A model generated the notes under the pieces. The model was given only the letters and a program-made list of their open reading frames with translations, ran no database searches and was not told where the DNA came from. Positions 1 through 6,614 of a stretch of 11,081 nucleotides of DNA are shown here, in pieces; the stretch's first letter is position 1; every line of letters begins with the position of its first letter. Location: positions 1 through 11,081 of the forward strand of contig JAEVYR010000275.1 in the NCBI GenBank assembly GCA_023392645.1. Direction: 5' to 3'. Source of the DNA: Chloroflexota bacterium. Its GTDB lineage: Bacteria; Chloroflexota; Chloroflexia; Thermomicrobiales; UBA6265. The position numbers were made by a program, and so were the translations under genes.

Positions 1-60
1 TTGGACGCCCGCTTCGTGTATGAAGAATTGCTGCTCGAACTCGGGCCCCTCAGCCCGCGT

Positions 61-453
61 CTACACCGCCTGCTTGATATCGGTGTGCGCGAAATCGTTC
101 CCCACGAAGAGCAGCGGCTCGTCCAGATTCCGGGCGAGCGCGTAGGCGAAGCAGTCGCCGTAGTTCAGCCGCGCTGGATGGCGACTCCCCTTGCCGTATC
201 GCTGGTGTGCGTCCCTCGCGATTTCGACCTGTGCTTCGGTCACTGGCTCCACCACCAACCCGAGAGGTAGCACCACGCGCTTGATGACCGCAGGTGCCTG
301 GGCTTCCCACCGTCGATCGATCACTATGTACGTTTCGAGCAGAGTCCCGGCGGATATTCGAGGAGATCGGTGATCGACCAACATGCGTAGCAGGCGTTCG
401 GCCCCCGGCTCGTCTTGCGCGATCGCGATGATGGCGGCGGAATCCACGATCAT
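61..453 (-). CDS. vapC: VapC-type PIN-domain ribonuclease toxin
   Basis: A 130-residue protein with the length and acidic residues of a VapC toxin, a Mg2+-dependent RNase of type II toxin-antitoxin systems that cleaves tRNA or rRNA and is blocked by its antitoxin. Visible PIN-domain residues are Asp4 (MIVDSAAIIAI start), Glu40 (GTLLETYIV), Asp100 in the family-typical NYGDCFAYALA segment and Asp120 in LLFVGNDFAHTD, with Asp125 as a possible fifth ligand. All four core acidic positions are present, so the enzyme is probably active. Its ATG overlaps the antitoxin stop in an ATGA arrangement, which implies translational coupling from the upstream antitoxin. The stop codon lies 60 bases from the window edge and nothing else is seen there. 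Assignment to the VapC/PIN family is strong. The RNA target cannot be read from sequence. Confidence 0.93.
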   Translation of the reverse strand: MIVDSAAIIAIAQDEPGAERLLRMLVDHRSPRISAGTLLETYIVIDRRWEAQAPAVIKRVVLPLGLVVEPVTEAQVEIARDAHQRYGKGSRHPARLNYGDCFAYALARNLDEPLLFVGNDFAHTDIKQAV

Positions 454-731
454 GCCGGCAGGCCGTCCTCATCATAGAGAAGAGCTCCATGCGTGAGAGA
501 CAGCCGTTCATCGACGCTGATACCGGCCGCACGCTTGAGTTCCTGTGCGGCACGACGGATCTCCGCGATGACCTGGTCCCGCTCCTCGTCCGTTCGCGCC
601 GTGGGCAGTGTCAGGCGTACTTGCTTTTCGGGTGCTTCCGCGATCTCGACGGTGACGGTTTGCCCCGGCTCCGCGCCAGGAACCTCCACACGGCCGTCCG
701 GGCCAACTGTCAGTTGCATGGTTTTAGCCAC
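450..731 (-). CDS. vapB: AbrB-like antitoxin of the VapC toxin
   Basis: A 93-residue antitoxin if translation starts at the GTG at 731. I chose this start because a GAGG Shine-Dalgarno lies 6 bases upstream (738-741), while the in-frame ATGs at 719, 779 and 878 have weak or no ribosome sites. Residues about 5-30 (MQLTVGPDGRVEVPG, then GQTVTVEI) look like a short swapped-hairpin AbrB DNA-binding fold. Residues 48-70 form a charged helix. The C-terminal tail (LTHGALLYDEDGLPA) resembles tails of antitoxins that wrap their PIN toxin, and such proteins normally autorepress their operon. It lies immediately upstream of the toxin and overlaps it by 4 bases. Family placement is by pattern and gene order. 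Prevent-host-death type antitoxins are the main alternative. Confidence 0.82.
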   Translation of the reverse strand: MAKTMQLTVGPDGRVEVPGAEPGQTVTVEIAEAPEKQVRLTLPTARTDEERDQVIAEIRRAAQELKRAAGISVDERLSLTHGALLYDEDGLPA

Positions 732-1076
732 GGTGAGCCTCGATCCTTGTCCGGTGGTGCCGTTGGACACAGTCGGCATCGGTATCCATTCACACGCCCT
801 GATCTGTATCGTACCAGCCGATCTTCCATCGATGGGTGCGAGTGGCGCGGCGAAATTCGGATGCGTTTCGCGGGCCACACTGGGGTACAGTGATGCCCAG
901 CGAAAGCGACGTTCTCTCGATCACGCGAACCGACGGAACCGATGTCGCGCGGGAGTCGTCATAGGTCGAGGGTGAGCGGTGTTCGCTGCCCACGTCGCCT
1001 AATTCGCGGGCGGGAGGCCATGCGGAACCGACCTCGGATGCAGCATCCACGCGAATGTGTCAGGCCCGTCCTGCGA
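732..1076. other. Divergent intergenic region between toxin-antitoxin operon and first propeller gene
   Basis: About 345 bases with no convincing gene. It holds the presumed leftward promoter of the toxin-antitoxin operon. For rightward transcription there is only a weak TACAGT -10 candidate at 886-891 without a good -35. The plus-strand reading frame of the first propeller gene is open across the last 135 bases (from an ATG at 942), so part of this stretch could be translated if that gene starts earlier than proposed. Confidence 0.5.
808..816 (-). promoter_or_regulatory. Possible extended -10 promoter of the toxin-antitoxin operon
   Basis: Read on the minus strand the sequence is TGGTACGAT, a TGn extended -10 with hexamer TACGAT (4 of 6 matches to TATAAT). 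No convincing -35 box is present, as expected for extended -10 promoters. Transcription would begin near 800, leaving about a 70-base leader before the GTG at 731. That position rules out the far-upstream ATG at 878 as the antitoxin start. This is a motif call only. Confidence 0.33.
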
Positions 1077-2291
1077 ATGGACAGGCGCGTTCGCGAGATC
1101 CGACGATTCCCGCCCATCGGCAGCCTGGGGCTATCTCGATGGCGGCGGGTGGCGCTCCTCTGGGCGCTGGTGCTCGCGATCCTCGTCGCCCCGGCCGCCG
1201 CGCAAACTCCCGTCGCGGAAACCGAGCCGGCCGAGCCGCAGCCGTTCCCCATGTGGCGGATCACCGACGTCGATGAGTTGGCGATCGAGGGGCAGCCGGT
1301 CGCGCTCTCGCCGGACGGCCGCTGGATCGCCGGCATCGGTCCCGATGGCGGCTCGATCTGCGCCTGGCGCATCTCCACGCTCCGCCCGCGCTGCGCCGGG
1401 GAGGGCTTGCGCATCCAGACCCTGCCCCTCACCGGGACCATCGCCTGGTCGCCCGACAGCACCGCCGTGGCGTTCGTCGACGGCATCTCGCAGCTCTACC
1501 AGCCGACCGACGTGAAGCTGTTCGAGGTCGAAAGCGGCATGCTCACCAGCATCACGGTGACCGGGTTCACGGGGAAGTCCTACATCCACACCGGCCCGGC
1601 GTGGACGAGCGACAGCGAGTGGGTCGTCTTCGCCGAGACCGACCCCTCCGGCCAGCGCGACCAGCCCGCCTCGATCGTCTACTACAACCGGCAGTTCATG
1701 ATCTCGGTGCCGGTGCCGCTCAAGGATGCCTTCTACATCACCGCGCCGGTGGTGACGATGCCCGACGACTCGGTGCTGTTCCGGGTCGAGCCGTCGCCGG
1801 AGGAAAATGCCGGCATCTGGCGCGTCGATCCGAACGGCGAGAACCTGCGGCAGGTGATTGCCGGGGAGGATGACGCGCCCATCGACATGCCGGTCGTGCT
1901 CAGCGTGTCCGCCGATGGCGAGCAGCTATCGGTCGCGTCGGCCACGGCGATCGCGCGCCGGGAGTCGTCCGGGGCGTTCTTCATCGTTGATGTCGACTCC
2001 GGTGATGCGCGCGCGCTGGAGGTTCCGGACAATGGCGAGGTGATCAGCCAGCCGGTGTTTGACATCGATCAGCTCTACGCGCTCGTGCAGGATGGCGCCG
2101 GTCCCGGCGCATCGCTGCTGATCATGAACACCGACGGCGACTTCCAGCCACTGGAGGATGTGACCTTGCGCGAGTCGTGGCTGCTTCACCCGCCGACGTG
2201 GTCGCGCGAGAACACCGTGCTGATTCCGACCGACGGCGGCGCCCTGCTGATCACGCTCGACCAGGATATCGTGGGTCCGCCCTTCGAGTGA
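1077..2291 (+). CDS. Secreted TolB/PD40-like beta-propeller protein (paralogue 1)
   Basis: About 404 residues from the ATG at 1077. In-frame ATGs at 942, 1020 and 1038 are alternatives: 1020 has GGGAGG only 2 bases upstream, and 1077 has no clear ribosome site but gives the shortest plausible signal-peptide n-region. Residues about 22-42 are an Arg-flanked hydrophobic export signal ending APAAA before Gln43-Thr-Pro. The mature part contains beta-propeller repeat motifs: ALSPDGRWIAG, AWSPDSTAVAF, a W-T-S-D-S-E-W-V-V-F strand, GIWRVDPNGENL and a closing W-S-R-E-N-T-V-L-I strand. These are typical of WD40-like PD40/TolB propellers that bind proteins or glycans. The only two cysteines, 95 and 106, form a C-X10-C unit shared with the next three genes. 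It is the most diverged of the four in its N-terminal extension and Glu/Pro-rich linker. Function is unknown; no catalytic motif is visible. Confidence 0.85.
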   Translation: MDRRVREIRRFPPIGSLGLSRWRRVALLWALVLAILVAPAAAQTPVAETEPAEPQPFPMWRITDVDELAIEGQPVALSPDGRWIAGIGPDGGSICAWRISTLRPRCAGEGLRIQTLPLTGTIAWSPDSTAVAFVDGISQLYQPTDVKLFEVESGMLTSITVTGFTGKSYIHTGPAWTSDSEWVVFAETDPSGQRDQPASIVYYNRQFMISVPVPLKDAFYITAPVVTMPDDSVLFRVEPSPEENAGIWRVDPNGENLRQVIAGEDDAPIDMPVVLSVSADGEQLSVASATAIARRESSGAFFIVDVDSGDARALEVPDNGEVISQPVFDIDQLYALVQDGAGPGASLLIMNTDGDFQPLEDVTLRESWLLHPPTWSRENTVLIPTDGGALLITLDQDIVGPPFE

Positions 2292-2360
2292 TACGCAATG
2301 CGGGTACACCGGTACCGACCTGCGAGGGACCGCCCGGCGCGCGCGGCGTGTCTCGCAATC

Positions 2361-2397
2361 CGGGTTGATCGACCCGTAGCGCCGCCCCTGTGGCGGC
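2361..2397 (+). terminator. Two adjacent stem-loops after paralogue 1, possible terminator
   Basis: A near-perfect 16-base palindrome at 2361-2376 (CGGGTTGATCGACCCG, one G-U pair) is followed at 2381-2397 by GCCGCC, a 5-base loop and GGCGGC. No T-run follows, so factor-independent termination is uncertain. Together they occupy the middle of the 274-base gap between paralogues 1 and 2 and may separate two transcription units. The rest of the gap shows nothing recognisable. Confidence 0.33.
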
Positions 2398-2565
2398 CAC
2401 ACGAGGGGCCGGACGAGCCCTTCCCGTGCCGGTCTTTTCCGCAACGCCGCATTCGGATTCCCTATGCTCGTGCCCGCCGGTGACTGACGGTGCGTGACGT
2501 GCTCGCGGAGATGCCGTGGTACCGTTTGGTGATGGCTGAACGTGTCCTCATGAGCGAGGTGTTGA

Positions 2566-3726
2566 ATGCGACGAGCCCTGGCAACCCTGTCCATGCTGCT
2601 CGCGATGCTGATCGGCTCCGTCACCGCCGCAAGCGCCCAGACGCCGATCGCTTCGCCGGTCGCCGGTGGCTGGCAGGTGTCCGACGTCCGCGAGATTTCG
2701 GTCGATGGCGAGCCGATCGCGCTGTCGCCGGACAGCCGCTGGATCGCTGGCACCGGCCCCGATGGCATGGGCGTGTGCGTTTGGGATGTCGCATCGCTGG
2801 GCGCGACCTGTGCCGCGACCGATGTGCGGCCGGAGCGACACTCGTTCGCATGGGCGCCTGATAGCTCGATGATCGCCTTCACGGATGGATCGCTTGTCGA
2901 TCCCGAGCCGAATAGCCTGTGGCTCGTCTCGGTTCCAGATGTCAACGTGACGGCGCGGGCAGGGGTGGCCGTGAGCGGATCGGCTGCTGACGAGGGCCAA
3001 TTCTACGGGGCTCCCGTGTGGACGGCCGACAGCAAGCGGGTCGTTTTCTTCCAGATGCCCGCCGAAGAAGAGAATGGGCCACTGTCAACGGAGGCGTGGC
3101 AGGCCACGTTCGCGTCCATCGACGCGGAAGGCGGAGATGCTGTTCCCTTGTCGCTGCCGCCCGCGGCCTATTCGGCGCGGACCGTGCCCACAGACGGTGG
3201 GCAGCTGCTGTTTCTTGCGCTCGAGCCCGGTGATCTGGACGGAGGACCGGCTGGCATCTGGCGGGCGCGAAGCGATGGAACGGGTCTCGAGCTCGTGCTT
3301 TCGGCGGACGACGTGCCCGACGTGAGCCTTGTCGAGCTCGGCGCGCTATCCCCCGACCAACGCACGCTCGTCGTGTGGGCGCTCGCTGTGCCGCCCGATC
3401 AGGATCGGGCAGTCCCGGCTCCATATGTCCTGGATCTGACGACGGGAGAGTTGGCCGCCGTGACGCCGGTTGACGGTTCGGCTGTGCTCTGGGGCGATAC
3501 CCCGTTCTCCACCGACGTGTCGATCGCCGCTGTGTTGGCCTACCGCGATGAGGATGACACGGTCTACCTGCAGACACTGGATGTGGGAACGGGCGAAACC
3601 CACCGGGTGCTCGACGGGGCGTTGCGGCGGTGGGACGAATACTGGTTCGTGTCATGGGGAGCAGGAAACCGAGTGCTGGTTGCCACGGATGCCGGGGCGA
3701 CGCTGCTCACGCTCGAACGGACGTAA
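2566..3726 (+). CDS. Secreted TolB/PD40-like beta-propeller protein (paralogue 2)
   Basis: A 386-residue exported protein. The ATG at 2566 is preceded by GAGG at 2556-2559, 6 bases away. Residues 1-24 are a classic Sec signal (MRR, then a hydrophobic core, ending ASA) with Gln25-Thr-Pro next. Propeller motifs in order are ALSPDSRWIAG (about 52-62), FAWAPDSSMIAF, VWTADSKRVVFF, GIWRARSDGTGLELV, GALSPDQRTLVVW and the closing strand SWGAGNRVLVATDAGATLLTLE. The only cysteines are 71 and 82 (VCVWDVASLGATC), probably a disulfide in the mature protein. Near residues 29-55 it is identical in protein, and almost identical in DNA, to paralogue 3, while flanking parts are much more diverged. It is likely the first gene of a run continuing through 6444. 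It resembles exported sensor, scaffold or ligand-binding propellers; no enzyme signature is seen. Confidence 0.92.
   Translation: MRRALATLSMLLAMLIGSVTAASAQTPIASPVAGGWQVSDVREISVDGEPIALSPDSRWIAGTGPDGMGVCVWDVASLGATCAATDVRPERHSFAWAPDSSMIAFTDGSLVDPEPNSLWLVSVPDVNVTARAGVAVSGSAADEGQFYGAPVWTADSKRVVFFQMPAEEENGPLSTEAWQATFASIDAEGGDAVPLSLPPAAYSARTVPTDGGQLLFLALEPGDLDGGPAGIWRARSDGTGLELVLSADDVPDVSLVELGALSPDQRTLVVWALAVPPDQDRAVPAPYVLDLTTGELAAVTPVDGSAVLWGDTPFSTDVSIAAVLAYRDEDDTVYLQTLDVGTGETHRVLDGALRRWDEYWFVSWGAGNRVLVATDAGATLLTLERT
2653..2732 (+). repeat. 80-bp near-identical block, copy A (with 3872-3951)
   Basis: This block in paralogue 2 matches 3872-3951 in paralogue 3 at 78 of 80 positions by eye; the two differences are near the middle (gaCgtCcg versus gaTgtGcg). 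It codes for the segment after the signal peptide, from SPVAGGWQ through to IALSPD. Similarity falls sharply at the 3' edge. Confidence 0.9.
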
Positions 3727-3732
3727 ATCTGC

Positions 3733-3755
3733 CAGAGGATGTCTCGTGTCCTCTG
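3733..3755 (+). other. Intercistronic stem-loop between paralogues 2 and 3
   Basis: CAGAGGA at 3733-3739 and TCCTCTG at 3749-3755 form a perfect 7-bp stem with a 9-base loop, beginning 7 bases after the TAA of paralogue 2. No T-run follows, so it is more likely an attenuating, processing or stability hairpin within the operon than a strong terminator. Confidence 0.5.
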
Positions 3756-3781
3756 ACGGCCCAATGAAAGGCGCTTTCGTG

Positions 3782-4915
3782 ATGCAACGGCTCCTGGTGA
3801 GTATGGGCGCGGTCATGGTGGTGTTCAGTCTGGCGGTGCCAGTGACGGCCAGCGCGCAAACGCCGGTGGCATCGCCGGTCGCCGGTGGCTGGCAGGTGTC
3901 CGATGTGCGCGAGATTTCGGTCGATGGCGAGCCGATCGCGCTGTCGCCGGATGGCAAGTGGCTGGCCGGCATCGCCGAGGCGGATACGGACGAGGGCGCG
4001 ACCCAGGTGTGCGCGTGGGACGTGGAGACGCTCACGCCAACGTGCGCGCTTGTCCCGGAGCCCGTCGAACCATTTCTCGGCGGCGCGGCCCTGAGCTGGG
4101 CGCCGGACAGCTCGGCGTTCGCGTTCGTGTCGGGAAGCCTGCGGCGTCTCATTCCGGGCAATGTCTATGTCCTGGATGTCGCCAGTGGCGAGCTCGGGAG
4201 CCTGACCGCGTCCGTCGGCGCGGATCACGGCCAGATCTTCATCGGCGCCGACTGGACCGATGACAGCGCGCAGGTGGTGTTCGGGGTGCTCCGCGGCCTC
4301 GATGCCGATTCACCGCCGGACGATGTGTTCCGCGTCGACCGGAATGGCGGGGAGCCGGCGCGCGTGCCGCTGCCGGAATGGTCCGAGCCGTATGACATCC
4401 TGTTTCCGCCCGTTGTCGCCGACGGCGCCATCACCTTCGCCGTGATGTCCGACAGTGACATCGGCGGCATCTGGCGTGTCGGTCTCGACGGCACGAACCC
4501 GCGACACCTCGTGACCGGCGGGGACGTCGTCCGGCCGTTTGTTGCGTCGATGTCGCCCGATGGCCGGTACATCAACGTCGTATCGTTGCCCGGCTTCCAG
4601 ATGGCTCGGGCAGAGGGGACGTTCTTCCTGCTCGACACCGAAACCACGGCGCTGCGCTCGCTGATGTCCGCGGACGGCCTGAACCTGGTTGCGTTCGGCC
4701 CGGACGGCGCCACGGGGTTGATGGCTCGCGAGATCGATGGCGAGAACCGGCTGGTGACGCTCGACCTGGCGACCGCCGAGGTGACGCCCGTGGCGAACAG
4801 CCACGCCGTCGATACCTGGCTGAAATACATCCCGGTCTGGGCCGACAACGACACGGTGTTCCTGCCGGGTGGCGAAGGCGGCGGCACGCTGGTCACCCTC
4901 GAGCCGACCTCCTGA
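3782..4915 (+). CDS. Secreted TolB/PD40-like beta-propeller protein (paralogue 3)
   Basis: A 377-residue exported protein from the ATG at 3782, preceded by AAAGG at 3767-3771. A GTG at 3779 and an ATG at 3764 are possible alternatives. The reading frame is open far upstream into paralogue 2, but the signal peptide fixes the true start here. Residues 1-25 are the signal (MQRLLVSMG start, ASA end) and Gln26-Thr-Pro follows. Propeller motifs are ALSPDGKWLAG, LSWAPDSSAFAF, ADWTDDSAQVVFG, GIWRVGLDGTNPRHLV, SMSPDGRYINVV and the closing strand VWADNDTVFLPGGEGGGTLVTLE. Its only cysteines are 77 and 88 (VCAWDVETLTPTC). It lies 55 bases after paralogue 2 and 61 before paralogue 4. Its N-terminal segment is the recipient or donor of the 80-bp near-identical block. 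The biological ligand is unknown. Confidence 0.9.
   Translation: MQRLLVSMGAVMVVFSLAVPVTASAQTPVASPVAGGWQVSDVREISVDGEPIALSPDGKWLAGIAEADTDEGATQVCAWDVETLTPTCALVPEPVEPFLGGAALSWAPDSSAFAFVSGSLRRLIPGNVYVLDVASGELGSLTASVGADHGQIFIGADWTDDSAQVVFGVLRGLDADSPPDDVFRVDRNGGEPARVPLPEWSEPYDILFPPVVADGAITFAVMSDSDIGGIWRVGLDGTNPRHLVTGGDVVRPFVASMSPDGRYINVVSLPGFQMARAEGTFFLLDTETTALRSLMSADGLNLVAFGPDGATGLMAREIDGENRLVTLDLATAEVTPVANSHAVDTWLKYIPVWADNDTVFLPGGEGGGTLVTLEPTS
3872..3951 (+). repeat. 80-bp near-identical block, copy B (with 2653-2732)
   Basis: The partner of the block in paralogue 2, same reading frame and same place in the protein, 78 of 80 bases matching by eye. The homologous segments of paralogues 1 and 4 are clearly more diverged in DNA and protein. 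Confidence 0.9.
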
Positions 4916-4976
4916 GCCGGGAGAGGCGGTTCGCGTTCGACATGATTCGGCAAGCTCTTCTCGGGAGAGGTGACAC

Positions 4977-6203
4977 ATGTATCGACGATTGCTGACGCCA
5001 GTCCTGGCCCTGATGGTTCTCATGACCGCGGTTCCGGCCGCGGCGCAGACACCGGCCGCATCCCCGATCGCGACGGGGACCTACGAGATGCGCGCGCTCG
5101 ATCTCGCGGGGCAGGGATTCGCCATCTCGCCGGACGGGCAATGGCTGGCCGGTGTCGGCCCGGACCAGACGCCCTGCTTCTGGGATGTCGAGACACTGAC
5201 GCCCCAGTGCGCCGGTGAGAAGCTGCCGATTCTCGTCCACCAGTTCTTTCCGGCGATAGCGTGGGCGCCCGACAGCTCGGCCGTTGCCTTTTCGCTCGAC
5301 GCGCCGAGGATGGCCTACGACAGTGATATCTACGTGTTCGAGCGCGAGAGCGGCGCGTTGACGAACCTGACCGACGACGGATATGCGGGCAGTCTGCTGG
5401 ATGGGCCGGATGATCTCGCGATCGATATCGTGCCGACATGGTCGCCCGATGGCACGCAGATCGTCTTCTCTCGCTCGCGGATGGGGGACATGACCAAATC
5501 GACGTCGGTGATGCGGATCGAGCGCGCCGGCGGCGAGCCGATCGAGATCGTGACGCTGGATATCGAAGAGCCACTGGTCATCTGGATGCCGATGCACTGG
5601 CTGCCGGACGACACCATTCTCTACACACTGTCGTCTGCCAAGATCGACGAACAGCGAAACGGCCTGTGGCGCGTCGGCGTCGATGGCGCCAATCCGGAGA
5701 AGCTGATTCCCGGCGACGGTACCGCCGACATCCCGGCGCCGGTGGCGGCCGATGTCAACCTCGAAACCGGCGTGATGTCGGTCTTTTCGCCATTGCTGCT
5801 CGCGCAGTTCGGCGCGAGCCCGGAGCAGCCGGTCTTCTGGCTCGGCGACCTCGACGACGGCTCGGTGCGGCCGCTGCCCTTGTACGACGCGGAGAGCGGG
5901 GAGACGCTGGATCCGGCATCGGTCCAGCCGACGGATACGGACGCAACCCCGCTCCTGGCGCTCCCCGCGGGGCCGGCGGCCCTCTCGCCCGATGGCGCCA
6001 CGGCGCTGGCCGTGTACCGGAACATGGCCGGAGAGTCGTCGCTCATGCGCCTGGACCCTGCCACGGGGGAGGTCGCGACCGTGGCGCCCTTCTCGCCGGA
6101 GACTCTGGTCCAGCCCCTCGCTCCGCAATGGGCGGATAATGGCACCGTGCTGATCCTGACCGGCGACGGAGCGATGCTGCTGACGCCCGCGCCGGCAGGC
6201 TGA
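4977..6203 (+). CDS. Secreted TolB/PD40-like beta-propeller protein (paralogue 4)
   Basis: A 408-residue exported protein. The ATG at 4977 has a strong purine-rich site GGGAGAGG at 4963-4970, 6 bases away. Residues 1-23 form the signal (MYRRLL start, AAA end) and Gln24-Thr-Pro follows. Propeller motifs are AISPDGQWLAG (about 49-59), IAWAPDSSAVAFS, TWSPDGTQIVFSR (a textbook PD40 strand), HWLPDDTILYT, GLWRVGVDGANPEKLI, ALSPDGATALAVY and the closing strand QWADNGTVLILTGDGAMLLT. Its only cysteines are 67 and 78 (CFWDVETLTPQC). Compared with the others it has a longer loop around residues 285-330, rich in Asp, Thr and Pro. It is probably translated from the same transcript as paralogue 3 and the small membrane protein starting 13 bases after its stop. 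The specific role is unknown. Confidence 0.92.
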   Translation: MYRRLLTPVLALMVLMTAVPAAAQTPAASPIATGTYEMRALDLAGQGFAISPDGQWLAGVGPDQTPCFWDVETLTPQCAGEKLPILVHQFFPAIAWAPDSSAVAFSLDAPRMAYDSDIYVFERESGALTNLTDDGYAGSLLDGPDDLAIDIVPTWSPDGTQIVFSRSRMGDMTKSTSVMRIERAGGEPIEIVTLDIEEPLVIWMPMHWLPDDTILYTLSSAKIDEQRNGLWRVGVDGANPEKLIPGDGTADIPAPVAADVNLETGVMSVFSPLLLAQFGASPEQPVFWLGDLDDGSVRPLPLYDAESGETLDPASVQPTDTDATPLLALPAGPAALSPDGATALAVYRNMAGESSLMRLDPATGEVATVAPFSPETLVQPLAPQWADNGTVLILTGDGAMLLTPAPAG

Positions 6204-6216
6204 CGGGAAGGGTGGG

Positions 6217-6444
6217 ATGAGCGACAACGGCCACCGCGACGATCCCGATCCAATCTGGGACCTCGGCGACATCGACGATGATGGCGTCGATGACGCCGGG
6301 CGGCGGCGCGTGCCGCTCTGGGTGATCGTGCTGATCATCCTCGTCGCGCTGGCGCTCATCCTCCAGCTCGCCTGGCCGCTCGTCGCCGACCTGCTCGATC
6401 GCGGCAACGATTCCCGCGGCTTTCCCACTCCCGGCGTTGTGTGA
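6217..6444 (+). CDS. Small Asp-rich single-pass membrane protein
   Basis: A 75-residue protein starting at ATG 6217 with GGGAAGG just upstream (6205-6211), 13 bases after the stop of paralogue 4. Three parts are visible: an acidic N-terminal region (residues 1-27) with many aspartates, an Arg29-Arg31 patch, and one hydrophobic helix (about 33-55) followed by a short polar tail. Residues 18-26 read DIDDDGVDD, which fits the calcium-loop pattern DxDxDG seen in EF-hand and dockerin-like loops. The Arg patch predicts that the N-terminus faces the cytoplasm by the positive-inside rule. Close spacing suggests co-translation with the propeller genes, so a membrane partner or anchoring role is conceivable. 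No known family is recognised. Confidence 0.78.
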   Translation: MSDNGHRDDPDPIWDLGDIDDDGVDDAGRRRVPLWVIVLIILVALALILQLAWPLVADLLDRGNDSRGFPTPGVV

Positions 6445-6460
6445 AGCCGCTTCACGCCGG
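6431..6460 (+). terminator. Bulged stem-loop at the end of the propeller operon, possible terminator
   Basis: GTGAAG, a CCG loop and CTTCAC (6441-6455) form a 6-bp stem. It extends outward to CCGGC (6431-6435) pairing with GCCGG (6456-6460) across a one-sided 5-base bulge. It overlaps the stop codon of the small membrane protein. No T-run follows, so termination is plausible but not proven. The next unit has its own promoter just downstream. Confidence 0.42.
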
Positions 6461-6506
6461 TGCGGAAGGGCCCCGACGACGTGGCCGGATTGATACCTGA
6501 CGGGGA

Positions 6507-6535
6507 TTGACACACGCACATACTTGACATAGCAT
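6507..6535 (+). promoter_or_regulatory. Sigma-70-like promoter of the 91-aa / DUF6895-like unit
   Basis: A perfect -35 box TTGACA at 6507-6512, a 17-base spacer and TAGCAT (4 of 6) at 6530-6535. A second TTGACA at 6524-6529 has no good -10 partner. The stretch is visibly AT-richer than its surroundings. Transcription would start about 6542, giving a leader near 73 bases before the ATG at 6615. Confidence 0.6.
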
Positions 6536-6538
6536 GTC
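6526..6538. promoter_or_regulatory. Inverted repeat overlapping the -10 box, possible operator
   Basis: GACAT-AGC-ATGTC is a perfect 5-3-5 inverted repeat centred on the proposed -10 hexamer. A protein bound here would block RNA polymerase, so this is a candidate repressor site for the downstream two-gene unit. No regulator gene is adjacent. Confidence 0.4.
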
Positions 6539-6614
6539 GCCAGTTGGTGCCAATACGTATCCGTAATGCCTGCAGGCGTCCTGTCGTTCCGCAATGTCGC
6601 GTCAGGAGTAGGCC

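Noticed and set aside
1926..2945. A 339-codon minus-strand open frame spanning the gap between paralogues 1 and 2
   Set aside because: It is antisense to two clear genes, has no domain and is of biased composition.
3470..3781. Upstream extension of the paralogue 3 reading frame, possible fusion or frameshift with paralogue 2
   Set aside because: Paralogue 2 is intact to its own TAA. The extension translates to nonsense in the wrong frame, and the signal peptide begins at 3782.
1077..6203. Propeller proteins as lipoproteins
   Set aside because: No cysteine occurs at the signal-peptide cleavage sites; each ends A-x-A followed by Gln, a signal peptidase I pattern.
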